Of a stretch of DNA of 64,000 bases, positions 26,650-34,499 are shown piece after piece. Position 1 is the stretch's first letter. Every line of letters starts with the position of its first letter. The DNA comes from WRGA01 sp031553395 (lineage in GTDB: Bacteria; Bacteroidota; Bacteroidia; Bacteroidales; WRGA01). The stretch is taken from the NCBI GenBank assembly GCA_031553395.1, contig JAVBLR010000017.1, positions 1 to 64,000 on the forward strand, read 5' to 3'. A model generated the notes under the pieces. It was not told the DNA's origin. It saw nothing but the letters and a program-made list of their open reading frames with translations, and searched no databases. The translations under genes were made by a program, and so were the position numbers.

Positions 26650-26802
26650 TAGTTACAAGTTACGGGTACGAGTTACAGGGAAAATGTTTCTCGTAATTTG
26701 GTAATTATAAATGTAAAATATGTTATATCTAAAATCTATTTTCAATCTTAATAATATCAAAATTGCCCTACCATGTAACTCGTAATCTGTAACTTGTAAC
26801 CA
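26650..26802. repeat. Intergenic inverted repeat of AGTTACG/TGTAACT heptamers
   Basis: Left arm (26650-26680) AGTTACA-AGTTACG-GGTACG-AGTTACA. Right arm (26771-26802) TGTAACT-CGTAATC-TGTAACT-TGTAACC. The heptamer phase is clear. The arms are about 90 bp apart, between queC and the transporter. Confidence 0.78.
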
Positions 26803-26805
26803 ATT

Positions 26806-27486
26806 TTAAACTTCAGTCACCTTTAGAATATTGTAAGACAAATCATCATCAAAAACATCTACTCCTTCAACATGCTTGATGTAGTTTACAACTCGGGTTG
26901 TTACCGGTAGAATAATAACTTCGTATGCCGACTTCATAAATGCTTGGGTAAATACCATAAGGATGACTTCAGAAATAGAAAATATTCCGGCAAATGCAAC
27001 AATGAAAAATATCATTGAATCAGCAGTTTCGCCAATTAAAGTAGAAACAATTGCTCGTACCGAAAATCTTTTTCCGCCGGATGCGACTTTCATTCGGCTC
27101 ATTACATATGCATTTAAGAACGATCCTACTAAGAATGCGCTTAAACTGGCAATTGCAATACGTGGTGTTTGATTTAACACTGTAGCATAAGCATCCTGAA
27201 AGTTCCAAAAAGAAGCAGGTGGAATCGCTACTGATATCTGAAACAGGATTACAGCCAAGAAATTAGTAGCAAAACCTGTCCAGATAATAAAACGAGCTTT
27301 TTTAAAACCCCAAACTTCAGCAATACAATCATTTAAAATATAAGTAACGGGAAAAATCAATAATCCGGCAGTACAGGTTATACCCCATATTGAAATAATT
27401 TTAAACGCTAAAATGTTGGAGATTAGGATGGCAGCATTAAACAAAATGCCACACAACATGAAAAGAAGAGAAACTTGTTTGTTCAT
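26806..27486 (-). CDS. Queuosine precursor transporter (QPTR/YhhQ family)
   Basis: A 226-residue inner-membrane protein of the YhhQ/QPTR (DUF165) family, which imports preQ0 or preQ1. Six hydrophobic segments are visible. The family signature lies around LIFPVTYILNDCIAEVWGFKKARFIIWTG, and SRMKVASGGKRFSVRAIVSTLIGETADSMIFF holds the conserved GE-D motif. The leader contains a candidate preQ1-I riboswitch ending 5 bases before the ATG, in keeping with control by its own substrate. With queC and queF in the same window, the cell appears able both to make and to salvage the precursor. Confidence 0.9.
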   Translation of the reverse strand: MNKQVSLLFMLCGILFNAAILISNILAFKIISIWGITCTAGLLIFPVTYILNDCIAEVWGFKKARFIIWTGFATNFLAVILFQISVAIPPASFWNFQDAYATVLNQTPRIAIASLSAFLVGSFLNAYVMSRMKVASGGKRFSVRAIVSTLIGETADSMIFFIVAFAGIFSISEVILMVFTQAFMKSAYEVIILPVTTRVVNYIKHVEGVDVFDDDLSYNILKVTEV

Positions 27487-27491
27487 ACAAT

Positions 27492-27522
27492 CTTGTTTTT
27501 ATACGTGGTTACCAAGCACACG
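27492..27522 (-). promoter_or_regulatory. Candidate preQ1-I riboswitch
   Basis: On the minus strand the 31-base segment starts CGTGTGCTTGGTAACC and ends ATAAAAACAAG. P1 is CGTG (bases 1-4) with CACG (16-19). A second helix CUUG (7-10) pairs with CAAG (28-31), giving an H-type pseudoknot. GUAACC at bases 11-16 coincides in numbering with GUAACC of the Thermoanaerobacter preQ1-I aptamer, including the ligand-binding C15. The A-rich third loop is also present. It ends five bases before the AUG, so translation control is likely. The gene downstream is a preQ1/preQ0 transporter. The match is by eye, not by covariance search. Confidence 0.72.
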
Positions 27523-27550
27523 GGCAAAAATGCCTATATTAAAATCGCTG

Positions 27551-27558
27551 CAAAGGTA
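27551..27558 (-). promoter_or_regulatory. -7 element of the queuosine transporter
   Basis: The minus strand reads TACCTTTG. Transcription from here would give a leader of roughly 60 nt that includes the whole riboswitch. Confidence 0.55.
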
Positions 27559-27651
27559 GTGTTTTTTATAAAAATTTGTCTATTTCCAGTATAAATACTT
27601 ACTCTTACATAGAAAAACCATATTTTTTTTTTCATAAAGTGTATTTCTTTG

Positions 27652-27659
27652 TATATTTG
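27652..27659 (+). promoter_or_regulatory. -7 element of the rseC-rnf operon
   Basis: TATATTTG, 29 bp before the ATG at 27688. It rules out an in-frame start at 27649. Confidence 0.6.
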
Positions 27660-27687
27660 TCCCAAGTTGCAATCTCTACATTACAAA

Positions 27688-28104
27688 ATGAGTACAATAA
27701 TAGAACATCGGGGTACCATTAAAAAGATATTTTCGGATAAAGTTATTGTGCAAATAGAGCAAGTATCCGCATGTGCCGGATGCCATGCAAAACAAGCATG
27801 TACAATTGCAGATAAAGCTGACAAAATAATAGAAATTGCAACTTCTGGTAATGGTTTCGAAGAGAATGAAGTTGTAAATATACAAGGAAAAAACTCATTA
27901 GGTTTACTTGCTGTTTGGTATGCATTTGTATTACCGCTTTTATTTTTATTTGTAGTATTATTCCTATCTTTTCATTTTTTTCAAAATGAAGGAATAGCAA
28001 GTCTTGCAGCATTGGGAATATTGATTGTATATTATATCACTTTATACATCTTTCGGGATAAATTAAAACGAAAATTCATTTTTGAGATTCATAAAATAAA
28101 ATAA
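27688..28104 (+). CDS. rseC: RseC/SoxR-reducing system family protein
   Basis: A 138-residue inner-membrane protein that usually leads Rnf operons in Bacteroidetes. The N-terminal soluble part has the Cys-rich motif SACAGCHAKQACTIADK, a possible Fe-S or redox site. Two membrane helices follow (LAVWYAFVLPLLFLFVVLFL and IASLAALGILIVYYITLYIF). RseC with Rnf-like proteins reduces SoxR in E. coli. In anaerobes the exact role is unknown. The start at 27688 (MSTIIEHRGTIKKI) is chosen from the promoter position. Confidence 0.85.
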   Translation: MSTIIEHRGTIKKIFSDKVIVQIEQVSACAGCHAKQACTIADKADKIIEIATSGNGFEENEVVNIQGKNSLGLLAVWYAFVLPLLFLFVVLFLSFHFFQNEGIASLAALGILIVYYITLYIFRDKLKRKFIFEIHKIK

Positions 28105-28110
28105 TGTGAG

Positions 28111-28186
28111 AAGTAAAAAGTAACAGGTGGAATAATAATTAGTCTATTAGTTTTTACTTGTTACCTTTTACTTGTTACCTTTTACG
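28111..28186. repeat. Intergenic inverted repeat with AGTAAAA/TTTTACT heptamers
   Basis: Left arm AGTAAAA-AGTAACA. Right arm TTTTACT-TGTTACC-TTTTACT-TGTTACC-TTTTAC (about 28150-28186). It sits inside the rnf operon, between rseC and rnfB, and ends six bases before the rnfB start. Confidence 0.75.
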
Positions 28187-28191
28187 TTATT

Positions 28192-29070
28192 ATGGGATTA
28201 ATTTTATTAGCAGTTGCTTCGCTTGGAGGCATTGGAATTATCGGAGCCTTGGTATTATTTTTTGCATCCAAAAAATTTGAGGTATATGAAGACCCTTCTA
28301 TTGCGTTGGTAGAAGAATCTCTACCTGCAGCAAATTGTGGAGGTTGTGGTTTCCCTGGATGTAAGGGATTTGCCGAAGCATGTGTAAAAGCCGAAACATT
28401 GGATGGATTGCTTTGTCCTGTTGGAGGAGCAGAGGTCATGTCAAAAGTAGCAGAAATCTTAGGACGGGAAGCTCAGTCTGCAGTTCCAATGATTGCAGTT
28501 GTTCGTTGCAATGGTTCCTGCGATAATCGCCCGCATGTAAATATTTACGATGGAGCATTGTCATGTGCAATTGCATCCGCTCTTTATGGAGGAGAAACCG
28601 GGTGTGCTCATGGATGTTTGGGTTTTGGAGATTGTGTAGATTCCTGCACATTCGATGCTATTCACATGAATACACAAACGTTGTTGCCCGAAGTAATGGA
28701 AGATGCTTGTACGTCTTGTGGTGCATGTGTAAAAGCTTGCCCGAAAAGCATAATCGAATTACGTAAAAAAGGTCCGAAATCACGCCGTGTATTTGTATCG
28801 TGTGTAAATAAAGATAAAGGTGCAGTTGCAAAAAAAGCATGTAATGTTGCCTGTATTGCTTGTGGCAAATGTCAGAAAGCATGCGCTTTTGATGCAATAA
28901 CAATTGAAAATAATTTGGCTTACATTAATTATAATAAATGTACTCTTTGCCGCAAATGCGTCGATGAATGTCCGACAAATGCTATTTTGACTGTAAATTT
29001 TCCACCTAAAAAGGAGAAATCTTTAGTAAACACCGAAGAGACCGGAACCCAAGAAACTCTTAATTCTTAA
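28192..29070 (+). CDS. rnfB: Rnf electron transport complex subunit B
   Basis: A 292-residue membrane-anchored ferredoxin subunit that takes electrons from soluble ferredoxin. An N-terminal membrane helix (LLAVASLGGIGIIGALVLFF) is followed by the Fe-S cluster domain with NCGGCGFPGCKGFAEAC. Polyferredoxin clusters follow with Cys motifs CTSCGACVKACP, CIACGKCQKAC and CTLCRKCVDECP. The order and length match the Bacteroidetes RnfB. It precedes rnfC by 19 bp. Confidence 0.95.
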   Translation: MGLILLAVASLGGIGIIGALVLFFASKKFEVYEDPSIALVEESLPAANCGGCGFPGCKGFAEACVKAETLDGLLCPVGGAEVMSKVAEILGREAQSAVPMIAVVRCNGSCDNRPHVNIYDGALSCAIASALYGGETGCAHGCLGFGDCVDSCTFDAIHMNTQTLLPEVMEDACTSCGACVKACPKSIIELRKKGPKSRRVFVSCVNKDKGAVAKKACNVACIACGKCQKACAFDAITIENNLAYINYNKCTLCRKCVDECPTNAILTVNFPPKKEKSLVNTEETGTQETLNS

Positions 29071-29088
29071 CTTTTAACTCTTAACTTT
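29059..29088. repeat. CTTAACT-type heptamer run
   Basis: CTTAATT-CTTAACT-TTTAACT-CTTAACT fills the end of rnfB and the 19-bp gap before rnfC. No inverted arm is visible nearby, so this is a one-armed case of the heptamer pattern. It also changes the last two codons of rnfB. Confidence 0.6.
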
Positions 29089-29089
29089 A

Positions 29090-30418
29090 ATGTTGAAAAC
29101 ATTTCGAATCGGAGGTATTCATCCATCTGAAAATAAACTCTCTGCCGGAAAAAATATTGAAATTTTCCCTTTATCCGAACAAGTAATAATTCCTCTTTCA
29201 CAACATATTGGTGCACCAGCTGTTGCAGTTGTAGCAAAAGGCGATACTGTAAAGGTGGGAACATTAATAGCAAAAGCAGGAGGATTTGTTTCTGCAAATA
29301 TCCATTCGTCCGTATCTGGAACTGTCCTTAAAATAGATGATATTGTGGATGCAAGCGGATACCGTAAACCGGCAGTATTTATCAAGGTTGAAGGTGATGA
29401 ATGGGAGGAAAATATTAATCAATCTACTGATTTACAAAAAAATATTACATTATCTTCTTCCGAAATTATCCAAAGAATTGCAGAATCCGGTATTGTTGGT
29501 TTAGGTGGAGCAACTTTTCCAACTCAAATCAAGTTAGCGCCACCGCCCGGAAAAACGGCTTCCGTATTAATCATTAATGGAGTAGAATGTGAGCCTTATC
29601 TTACTTCTGATCATGCCTTGATGCTTGAAAAAGGAGAAGAAATATTGGTTGGAACTCAATTGTTGATGAAAGCAATTCAGGTAGAACGAGCAATTATAGG
29701 CATTGAGAACAATAAAAAAGATGCAATTGAACAGTTGAGTTCATTGGCAAATAAATATGAAGGCATCGAAATTTGTCCGTTAAAGGTACAATATCCGCAA
29801 GGAGGTGAAAAACAATTGGTTGATGCAATTATTAAAAGACAAATAAGAAGTGGTGGACTTCCGATAGAAGTTGGAGCTGTTGTTCAAAATGTTGGAACTG
29901 CTTTTGCTGTATATGAAGCTGTTCAGAAGAATAAGCCTTTGTTTGAACGAGTTGTAACCGTAACAGGCAAAAAAATACAAAATTCTTCTAATTATTTAGT
30001 GCGTATTGGAACGTCTATCAATGAATTAATTACAAAATCGGGCGGTATTCCTGAAAATACCGGAAAAATTGTTGGAGGTGGCCCGATGATGGGAAAGGCG
30101 CTTGTAAGTGCGGATATTCCTGTAACAAAAGGAAGTTCGGGTATTTTAGTCTTACCTAAGAGTGAAACTGCTCGAAAAGAAACTCAAAATTGTATTCGTT
30201 GCACAAAATGCGTATCTGTCTGTCCAATGGGACTTTCTCCATATCTTTTAATGACTGTAACAGAATTTTCAGAGTGGGATAGAGCTGAAAAAGAGAAAAT
30301 CATGGATTGTATCGAATGTGGCTCATGTAGTTATACATGTCCGGCAAACAGACCGTTATTGGATTATATCCGATTAGGAAAAGGAAAAGTAGGAGCAATT
30401 ATAAGGAATCGGAAATAA
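29090..30418 (+). CDS. rnfC: Rnf electron transport complex subunit C
   Basis: A 442-residue peripheral subunit that carries the NADH/FMN site and two 4Fe-4S clusters. The N-terminal domain has GGIHPSENK. The NADH/FMN-binding region includes GLGGATFPTQIKL and VECEPYLTSDH. Cluster ligands are CIRCTKCVSVCP and CIECGSCSYTCPANRPLLDYI near the C-terminus. It is shorter than proteobacterial RnfC because the long C-terminal repeat extension is absent, as usual in Bacteroidetes. Unusually, rnfD does not follow directly: a lipoprotein gene lies between them. Confidence 0.95.
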   Translation: MLKTFRIGGIHPSENKLSAGKNIEIFPLSEQVIIPLSQHIGAPAVAVVAKGDTVKVGTLIAKAGGFVSANIHSSVSGTVLKIDDIVDASGYRKPAVFIKVEGDEWEENINQSTDLQKNITLSSSEIIQRIAESGIVGLGGATFPTQIKLAPPPGKTASVLIINGVECEPYLTSDHALMLEKGEEILVGTQLLMKAIQVERAIIGIENNKKDAIEQLSSLANKYEGIEICPLKVQYPQGGEKQLVDAIIKRQIRSGGLPIEVGAVVQNVGTAFAVYEAVQKNKPLFERVVTVTGKKIQNSSNYLVRIGTSINELITKSGGIPENTGKIVGGGPMMGKALVSADIPVTKGSSGILVLPKSETARKETQNCIRCTKCVSVCPMGLSPYLLMTVTEFSEWDRAEKEKIMDCIECGSCSYTCPANRPLLDYIRLGKGKVGAIIRNRK

Positions 30419-30426
30419 ATTATATT

Positions 30427-30501
30427 ATGAAAACGAGCATGAAAAAGTTTTCACTAAAGACAATGATATTTTACGCGAGTTTCCATACGACATTAATGTA
30501 A
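30427..30501 (+). other. Short reading frame in the rnfC-lipoprotein gap (possible remnant)
   Basis: A 24-codon frame, MKTSMKKFSLKTMIFYASFH then TTLM, starts like a signal peptide but ends before a hydrophobic core is complete. It could be the leftover of a gene lost here, or chance. Confidence 0.25.
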
Positions 30502-30519
30502 AAAAATAAAAAATAACGT

Positions 30520-31410
30520 ATGAAAATTATCTATCTATTTTTATCATTATTCATATTATTTTCTTCTTGTAAGAAAACGGATGCTACTATAAAACAAGAA
30601 GTTACGACATCTGATTTAGACTTGAATAAAAACGATGAAAAGCAAATATTAAATCAGGTTACTACAATTATATTGCAGCATTTTGAAAATAAATCAAGCA
30701 AAGTAGAGGTTTGGGATCATGTAAAGGTAAATGAAAACATCCATCTTTTTGCCTATAACCGCGCTGATGCTGATGTTACATATAAAGGCATCGCTTATTT
30801 CAAAGACAATACCCTTTTGTATTGTAACGACAATGCTTTTTTTTGTGAAGGTTGTAACAATGCAAAAAATCAAATAGCGGAAATCATACCCGGCGAAGAC
30901 AATTCATTATTTTTGAAAATTAGTATTCAATGGGGACTATCGACCGGTGGTGTTTATTCGGAATATTACTTTTGGTATAATAAGGATTTAGATGATTTTG
31001 TATTGAGCTATGTATTTGAAAACGGATGGGAAAATCCAATTGTAACGGAAAACGGAGAGGAAAAATTGACATCATATTCAAATTCATACAAGTCTAATTT
31101 TTCAAAAATAATAAAATTGGCAGATTTTAATGCCGAATATTTGGGCGAAGATGGGACATATACGAATTTAACATATCAGTTTAACAGTTCTGCTCCTTTA
31201 AATAAAATCGAAAAAGAAATACAAACTCAGCTTACGAATAAAGTAGGTGAAAATTTTGCATTTATTTTTACGAATGACGATGTGCAGGCATTAATAGAAA
31301 CATATCCTATGAACAATAAAAATATTGATTCATTTAAGAATATTGCCAACTATTTAGCAGAAATGGGTTTGTCAGAAGAATCACAAGCATTATTGAAACA
31401 AATTCCCTAA
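30520..31410 (+). CDS. Putative lipoprotein inserted between rnfC and rnfD
   Basis: A 296-residue lipoprotein: MKIIYLFLSLFILFSSC then KKTDA, with the lipobox Cys at residue 17. The mature protein is acidic and aromatic-rich (DNTLLYCNDNAFFCEGCNNA contains four Cys that could form disulfides). I see no known domain. It has no resemblance to Rnf subunits. The gap before it (about 100 bp) and after it (72 bp) contrasts with the tight spacing of the other rnf genes, so it looks like an insertion into the operon. It is on the same strand and probably transcribed with the operon. Confidence 0.7.
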   Translation: MKIIYLFLSLFILFSSCKKTDATIKQEVTTSDLDLNKNDEKQILNQVTTIILQHFENKSSKVEVWDHVKVNENIHLFAYNRADADVTYKGIAYFKDNTLLYCNDNAFFCEGCNNAKNQIAEIIPGEDNSLFLKISIQWGLSTGGVYSEYYFWYNKDLDDFVLSYVFENGWENPIVTENGEEKLTSYSNSYKSNFSKIIKLADFNAEYLGEDGTYTNLTYQFNSSAPLNKIEKEIQTQLTNKVGENFAFIFTNDDVQALIETYPMNNKNIDSFKNIANYLAEMGLSEESQALLKQIP

Positions 31411-31482
31411 AATAAAATGTTATTCGAGTTGTTTGAGTATATATAAGTTGATAACAAACAATAAAGAACGAAAAATTTATCT

Positions 31483-32478
31483 ATGAACAATAAACTATTA
31501 ATTTCACCTTCACCGCATATTCACAGTGGAGACAGTGTCTCGAAGAATATGTATGGAGTGTTGATTGCGCTTATTCCGGCATTGCTGGTGTCGTTGTATT
31601 ATTTTGGGTTAGGCGCATTGCTGGTAACATTGGTATCAGTGGGATTTTGTATTTTGTTTGAATATTTGATTCAAAAATATTTGATGAAAGGCAAACCTAC
31701 TATTTGCGATGGTTCAGCTATTATAACAGGCGTTTTACTGGCGTTTAACTTACCTTCGAATTTGCCTTTGTGGATTGTCGCTATCGGAGCATTGGTCGCA
31801 ATCGGTGTTGGAAAAATGACCTTTGGAGGATTGGGAAATAATATTTTTAACCCGGCTTTAGTTGGAAGGGTTTTCCTGTTGATTTCATTTCCGGCACAAA
31901 TGACAGTTTGGCCTAAACCGTTGGAAACCCGATGGACATTCTTTCCAACAGTTCCGGCAGACCAAATGGATGCATTAACAGGTGCCACACCTTTAGCAAT
32001 GATAAAAAATCATTTCGGGCATGTTCCTGATTACCTTGATTTATTACTGGGAAATATGGGTGGAAGTTTCGGTGAAGTTGGCGCAATCGCTTTGATTTTG
32101 GGATTGGTATTTATGTTATGGCGAAAGATAATCACTTGGCATATCCCTGTTTTTATGATACTTACTGTTGCTGTTTTTACAGGAATTATGCATTGGATTA
32201 ATCCTGAACAGTATGCTTCTCCGTTGATTCATGTGCTTTCGGGTGGTTTATTGTTGGGTGCTATTTTTATGGCTACAGATTATGTAACTTCTCCGATGAG
32301 TAAAAACGGAATGATTATTTATGCAATCGGAATCGGAGTTTTAACCTCAGTTATCCGTTTATTTGGGGCTTATCCCGAAGGTGTTTCCTTTGCAATATTA
32401 ATTATGAATGCATTTACACCGCTTATTAATACATATGTTAAACCAAAAAGATTCGGGGAGGTTGTAAAGAATGGCTAA
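31483..32478 (+). CDS. rnfD: Rnf electron transport complex subunit D
   Basis: A 331-residue integral membrane subunit with covalently bound FMN. About eight to ten membrane helices are visible. The FMN attachment motif is in DALTGATPLAMIK (S/TGAT, Thr modified). TDYVTSPMSKNGMIIYAIGIG and AVLIMN-type C-terminal segments (FAILIMNAFTPLINTYVKPK) are typical. The 3' end overlaps rnfG by 8 bp. Confidence 0.95.
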   Translation: MNNKLLISPSPHIHSGDSVSKNMYGVLIALIPALLVSLYYFGLGALLVTLVSVGFCILFEYLIQKYLMKGKPTICDGSAIITGVLLAFNLPSNLPLWIVAIGALVAIGVGKMTFGGLGNNIFNPALVGRVFLLISFPAQMTVWPKPLETRWTFFPTVPADQMDALTGATPLAMIKNHFGHVPDYLDLLLGNMGGSFGEVGAIALILGLVFMLWRKIITWHIPVFMILTVAVFTGIMHWINPEQYASPLIHVLSGGLLLGAIFMATDYVTSPMSKNGMIIYAIGIGVLTSVIRLFGAYPEGVSFAILIMNAFTPLINTYVKPKRFGEVVKNG

Positions 32479-33175
32479 GTTAAAATCATCTCTGTTAAAT
32501 ATGTTCCTGTCTCTTACGATTATTTGTATTGTTGCAGGAGCATTATTGGCTGCATTAAATGATGTTACCAAAGATCCGATTGAAGCTTCGAAAAAAGCAA
32601 AATTGGAAAAAGCAATAAAAGAAGTTGTTCCGGCATTTGATAATTCACCTTCCGATGAGGCCTATTTTGGTGTGGCCGGTGAAGATTCACTTAAAATCTA
32701 TCCGGCAAAAAAAGATGGAAGTTTAGTGGGCGTAGCTGTAGAAAGTTATTCTATGAAAGGATTTAGCGGCAAAATAAGTATTATTGTTGGTTTCGATCCG
32801 AAAGGGAAAATTATCAATTATGCAATTTTAAACCACGCTGAGACTCCGGGATTAGGTTCAAAAATGGATGTATGGTTTAAGACCGAAAAAAACAAACAAA
32901 GTATTTTAGGAAAAGAACTATCTAAAGGAGGCTTGAGTGTTTCGAAAGATGGGGGAGATGTGGATGCAATTACAGCATCGACCATTACTTCAAGAGCTTT
33001 TTTAGATGCGGTGAACCGGGCTTATGCAGCTTATTCGGGAAATACGGATGCCACAACTAGTGCCACAACTTCATCGTCTGATGCTACTTCGGGTGCAACA
33101 TCAGTCAATGTTGATACAGAGGCAACGAAATCTTCTACTGATGCTAATTCGGGAGCTACTCCGCAACAACATTAA
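32471..33175 (+). CDS. rnfG: Rnf electron transport complex subunit G
   Basis: A 234-residue subunit with one N-terminal membrane helix (NMFLSLTIICIVAGALLAAL) and a periplasmic FMN-binding domain. The covalent FMN motif is DAITASTITSRA near residue 165. The last 45 residues or so are a Ser/Thr/Ala/Asp-rich, repetitive tail (SDATSGAT, STDANSGAT and similar) that is not part of the family fold. Such tails in Bacteroidetes may be glycosylated, but this is only a possibility. The overlap with rnfD shows translational coupling. Confidence 0.93.
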   Translation: MAKLKSSLLNMFLSLTIICIVAGALLAALNDVTKDPIEASKKAKLEKAIKEVVPAFDNSPSDEAYFGVAGEDSLKIYPAKKDGSLVGVAVESYSMKGFSGKISIIVGFDPKGKIINYAILNHAETPGLGSKMDVWFKTEKNKQSILGKELSKGGLSVSKDGGDVDAITASTITSRAFLDAVNRAYAAYSGNTDATTSATTSSSDATSGATSVNVDTEATKSSTDANSGATPQQH

Positions 33176-33191
33176 ATACAAAAACAACGAT

Positions 33192-33785
33192 ATGAAAAAT
33201 AATAATTTAAAAACGTTTTTAAACGGAATTATTAATGAAAATCCCGTTTTTGTGTTGCTGTTGGGGATGTGTCCGACATTGGGAACGACATCTTCGGCTC
33301 TCAACGGTATGGCAATGGGACTGGCTACTATGTTTGTACTAACTTGTTCGAATGTAGTTATTTCATTACTGAAAAGTGTGATTCCCGATCAAGTTCGTAT
33401 TCCGGCATTTGTTGTTGTTATTGCAACATTTGTTACGATTGTACAAATGTGCATGGAAGCGTATGTTCCGGCCTTATTCGATACATTAGGGCTTTTTATC
33501 CCGTTGATTGTTGTAAACTGTATCGTGTTGGGACGTGCCGAAGCTTTTGCTGCAAAAAATAAAATATTTCCATCTATGTTGGATGGATTGGGCATCGGAT
33601 TGGGATTTACATTGGCATTAACGCTACTTGGAGGAGTAAGGGAACTTCTTGGAACAGGTAAATTATTTAACCTTACCATTTTTCCTGAAAATTTTGGTTC
33701 TTTAATATTTGTCCTTGCTCCCGGAGCTTTTATTGCTTTAGGATATCTGATTGTAATTGTAAACAAGGTAAAAAGTAAAAAGTAA
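33192..33785 (+). CDS. rnfE: Rnf electron transport complex subunit E
   Basis: A 197-residue integral membrane subunit with six hydrophobic helices. NPVFVLLLGMCPTLGTTSSA is the family start signature, including the conserved Cys that (with its RnfA counterpart) ligates an intramembrane iron-sulfur centre. The second Cys lies in IPLIVVNCIVLGRAEAFA. The true start is the ATG at 33192: the frame is open further upstream only because it runs across the repetitive tail of rnfG. Confidence 0.95.
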   Translation: MKNNNLKTFLNGIINENPVFVLLLGMCPTLGTTSSALNGMAMGLATMFVLTCSNVVISLLKSVIPDQVRIPAFVVVIATFVTIVQMCMEAYVPALFDTLGLFIPLIVVNCIVLGRAEAFAAKNKIFPSMLDGLGIGLGFTLALTLLGGVRELLGTGKLFNLTIFPENFGSLIFVLAPGAFIALGYLIVIVNKVKSKK

Positions 33786-33800
33786 AAAGTACCTCACTTA
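33768..33800. repeat. AAAAAGT heptamer run with short inverted arm
   Basis: AAAAAGT-AAAAAGT-AAAAAGT then CTCACTTACC. The run overlaps the last codons of rnfE (its final residues are KVKSKK). It lies between rnfE and rnfA. Confidence 0.65.
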
Positions 33801-33832
33801 CCAACTCACAACTTATAATTCACAACTAAACA

Positions 33833-34408
33833 ATGGAATATATTTTAATATTTGTAGCTGCTGTTTTTGTCAATAACATTGTATTGGCACAATTTCTTGG
33901 TATTTGTCCGTTTTTGGGAGTATCAAAGAAAGTCGAAACAGCAATTGGTATGTCTGCCGCAGTTGCTTTTGTAATGACAATAGCAACATTGGCCACATTT
34001 TTAGTTCAAAAATATGTACTGACTCCAATGAATTTGGAGTTTATGCAAACGATCAGTTTTATTCTGATTATTGCAGCATTGGTACAGATGGTCGAGATTA
34101 TTTTGAAAAAAGTATCTCCGGCATTGTATCAGGCATTGGGAGTTTTTCTTCCATTGATAACTACCAATTGTACTATTTTGGGAGTTGCAATTATTGTAAT
34201 ACAAAAGAATTTTGATTTGCCAACGGCTCTTGTTTATGCCGTTTCTACAGCAATTGGATTCGGATTGGCATTGGTTATTTTCTCAGGAATTCGCGAACAA
34301 TTGAATTTAACCAAGATTCCCAAAAGTATGGCAGGAACTCCTGTTGCCCTAATTGTTGCCGGAATTTTGGCAATGGCATTTATGGGATTTGCCGGAATTG
34401 TAAAATAA
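33833..34408 (+). CDS. rnfA: Rnf electron transport complex subunit A
   Basis: A 191-residue membrane subunit with six helices. It is the topological mirror of RnfE. AQFLGICPFLGVSKKVETAI and PLITTNCTILGVAI carry the two conserved Cys that together with RnfE ligate the intramembrane iron-sulfur centre. It is the last gene of the operon, and a terminator follows. Confidence 0.95.
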   Translation: MEYILIFVAAVFVNNIVLAQFLGICPFLGVSKKVETAIGMSAAVAFVMTIATLATFLVQKYVLTPMNLEFMQTISFILIIAALVQMVEIILKKVSPALYQALGVFLPLITTNCTILGVAIIVIQKNFDLPTALVYAVSTAIGFGLALVIFSGIREQLNLTKIPKSMAGTPVALIVAGILAMAFMGFAGIVK

Positions 34409-34426
34409 TTTTTGAGGTTACGAGTT

Positions 34427-34482
34427 ACGCGTTACATGGGTAGGATGATGAGGATATACCATGTAACGCGTAGCTTTTTTTA
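34427..34482 (+). terminator. Inverted repeat/terminator after rnfA
   Basis: A perfect 13-bp stem ACGCGTTACATGG (34427-34439) / CCATGTAACGCGT (34459-34471), followed shortly by AGCTTTTTTTAC. The left arm is part of a heptamer run (GGTTACG-AGTTACG-CGTTACA), so this terminator belongs to the heptamer palindromes. Confidence 0.7.
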
Positions 34483-34499
34483 CTAAACAAATATCTATT

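Noticed and set aside
33024..33191. Upstream extension of rnfE
   Set aside because: It overlaps the repetitive tail of rnfG in another frame; the RnfE family begins at the ATG at 33192.
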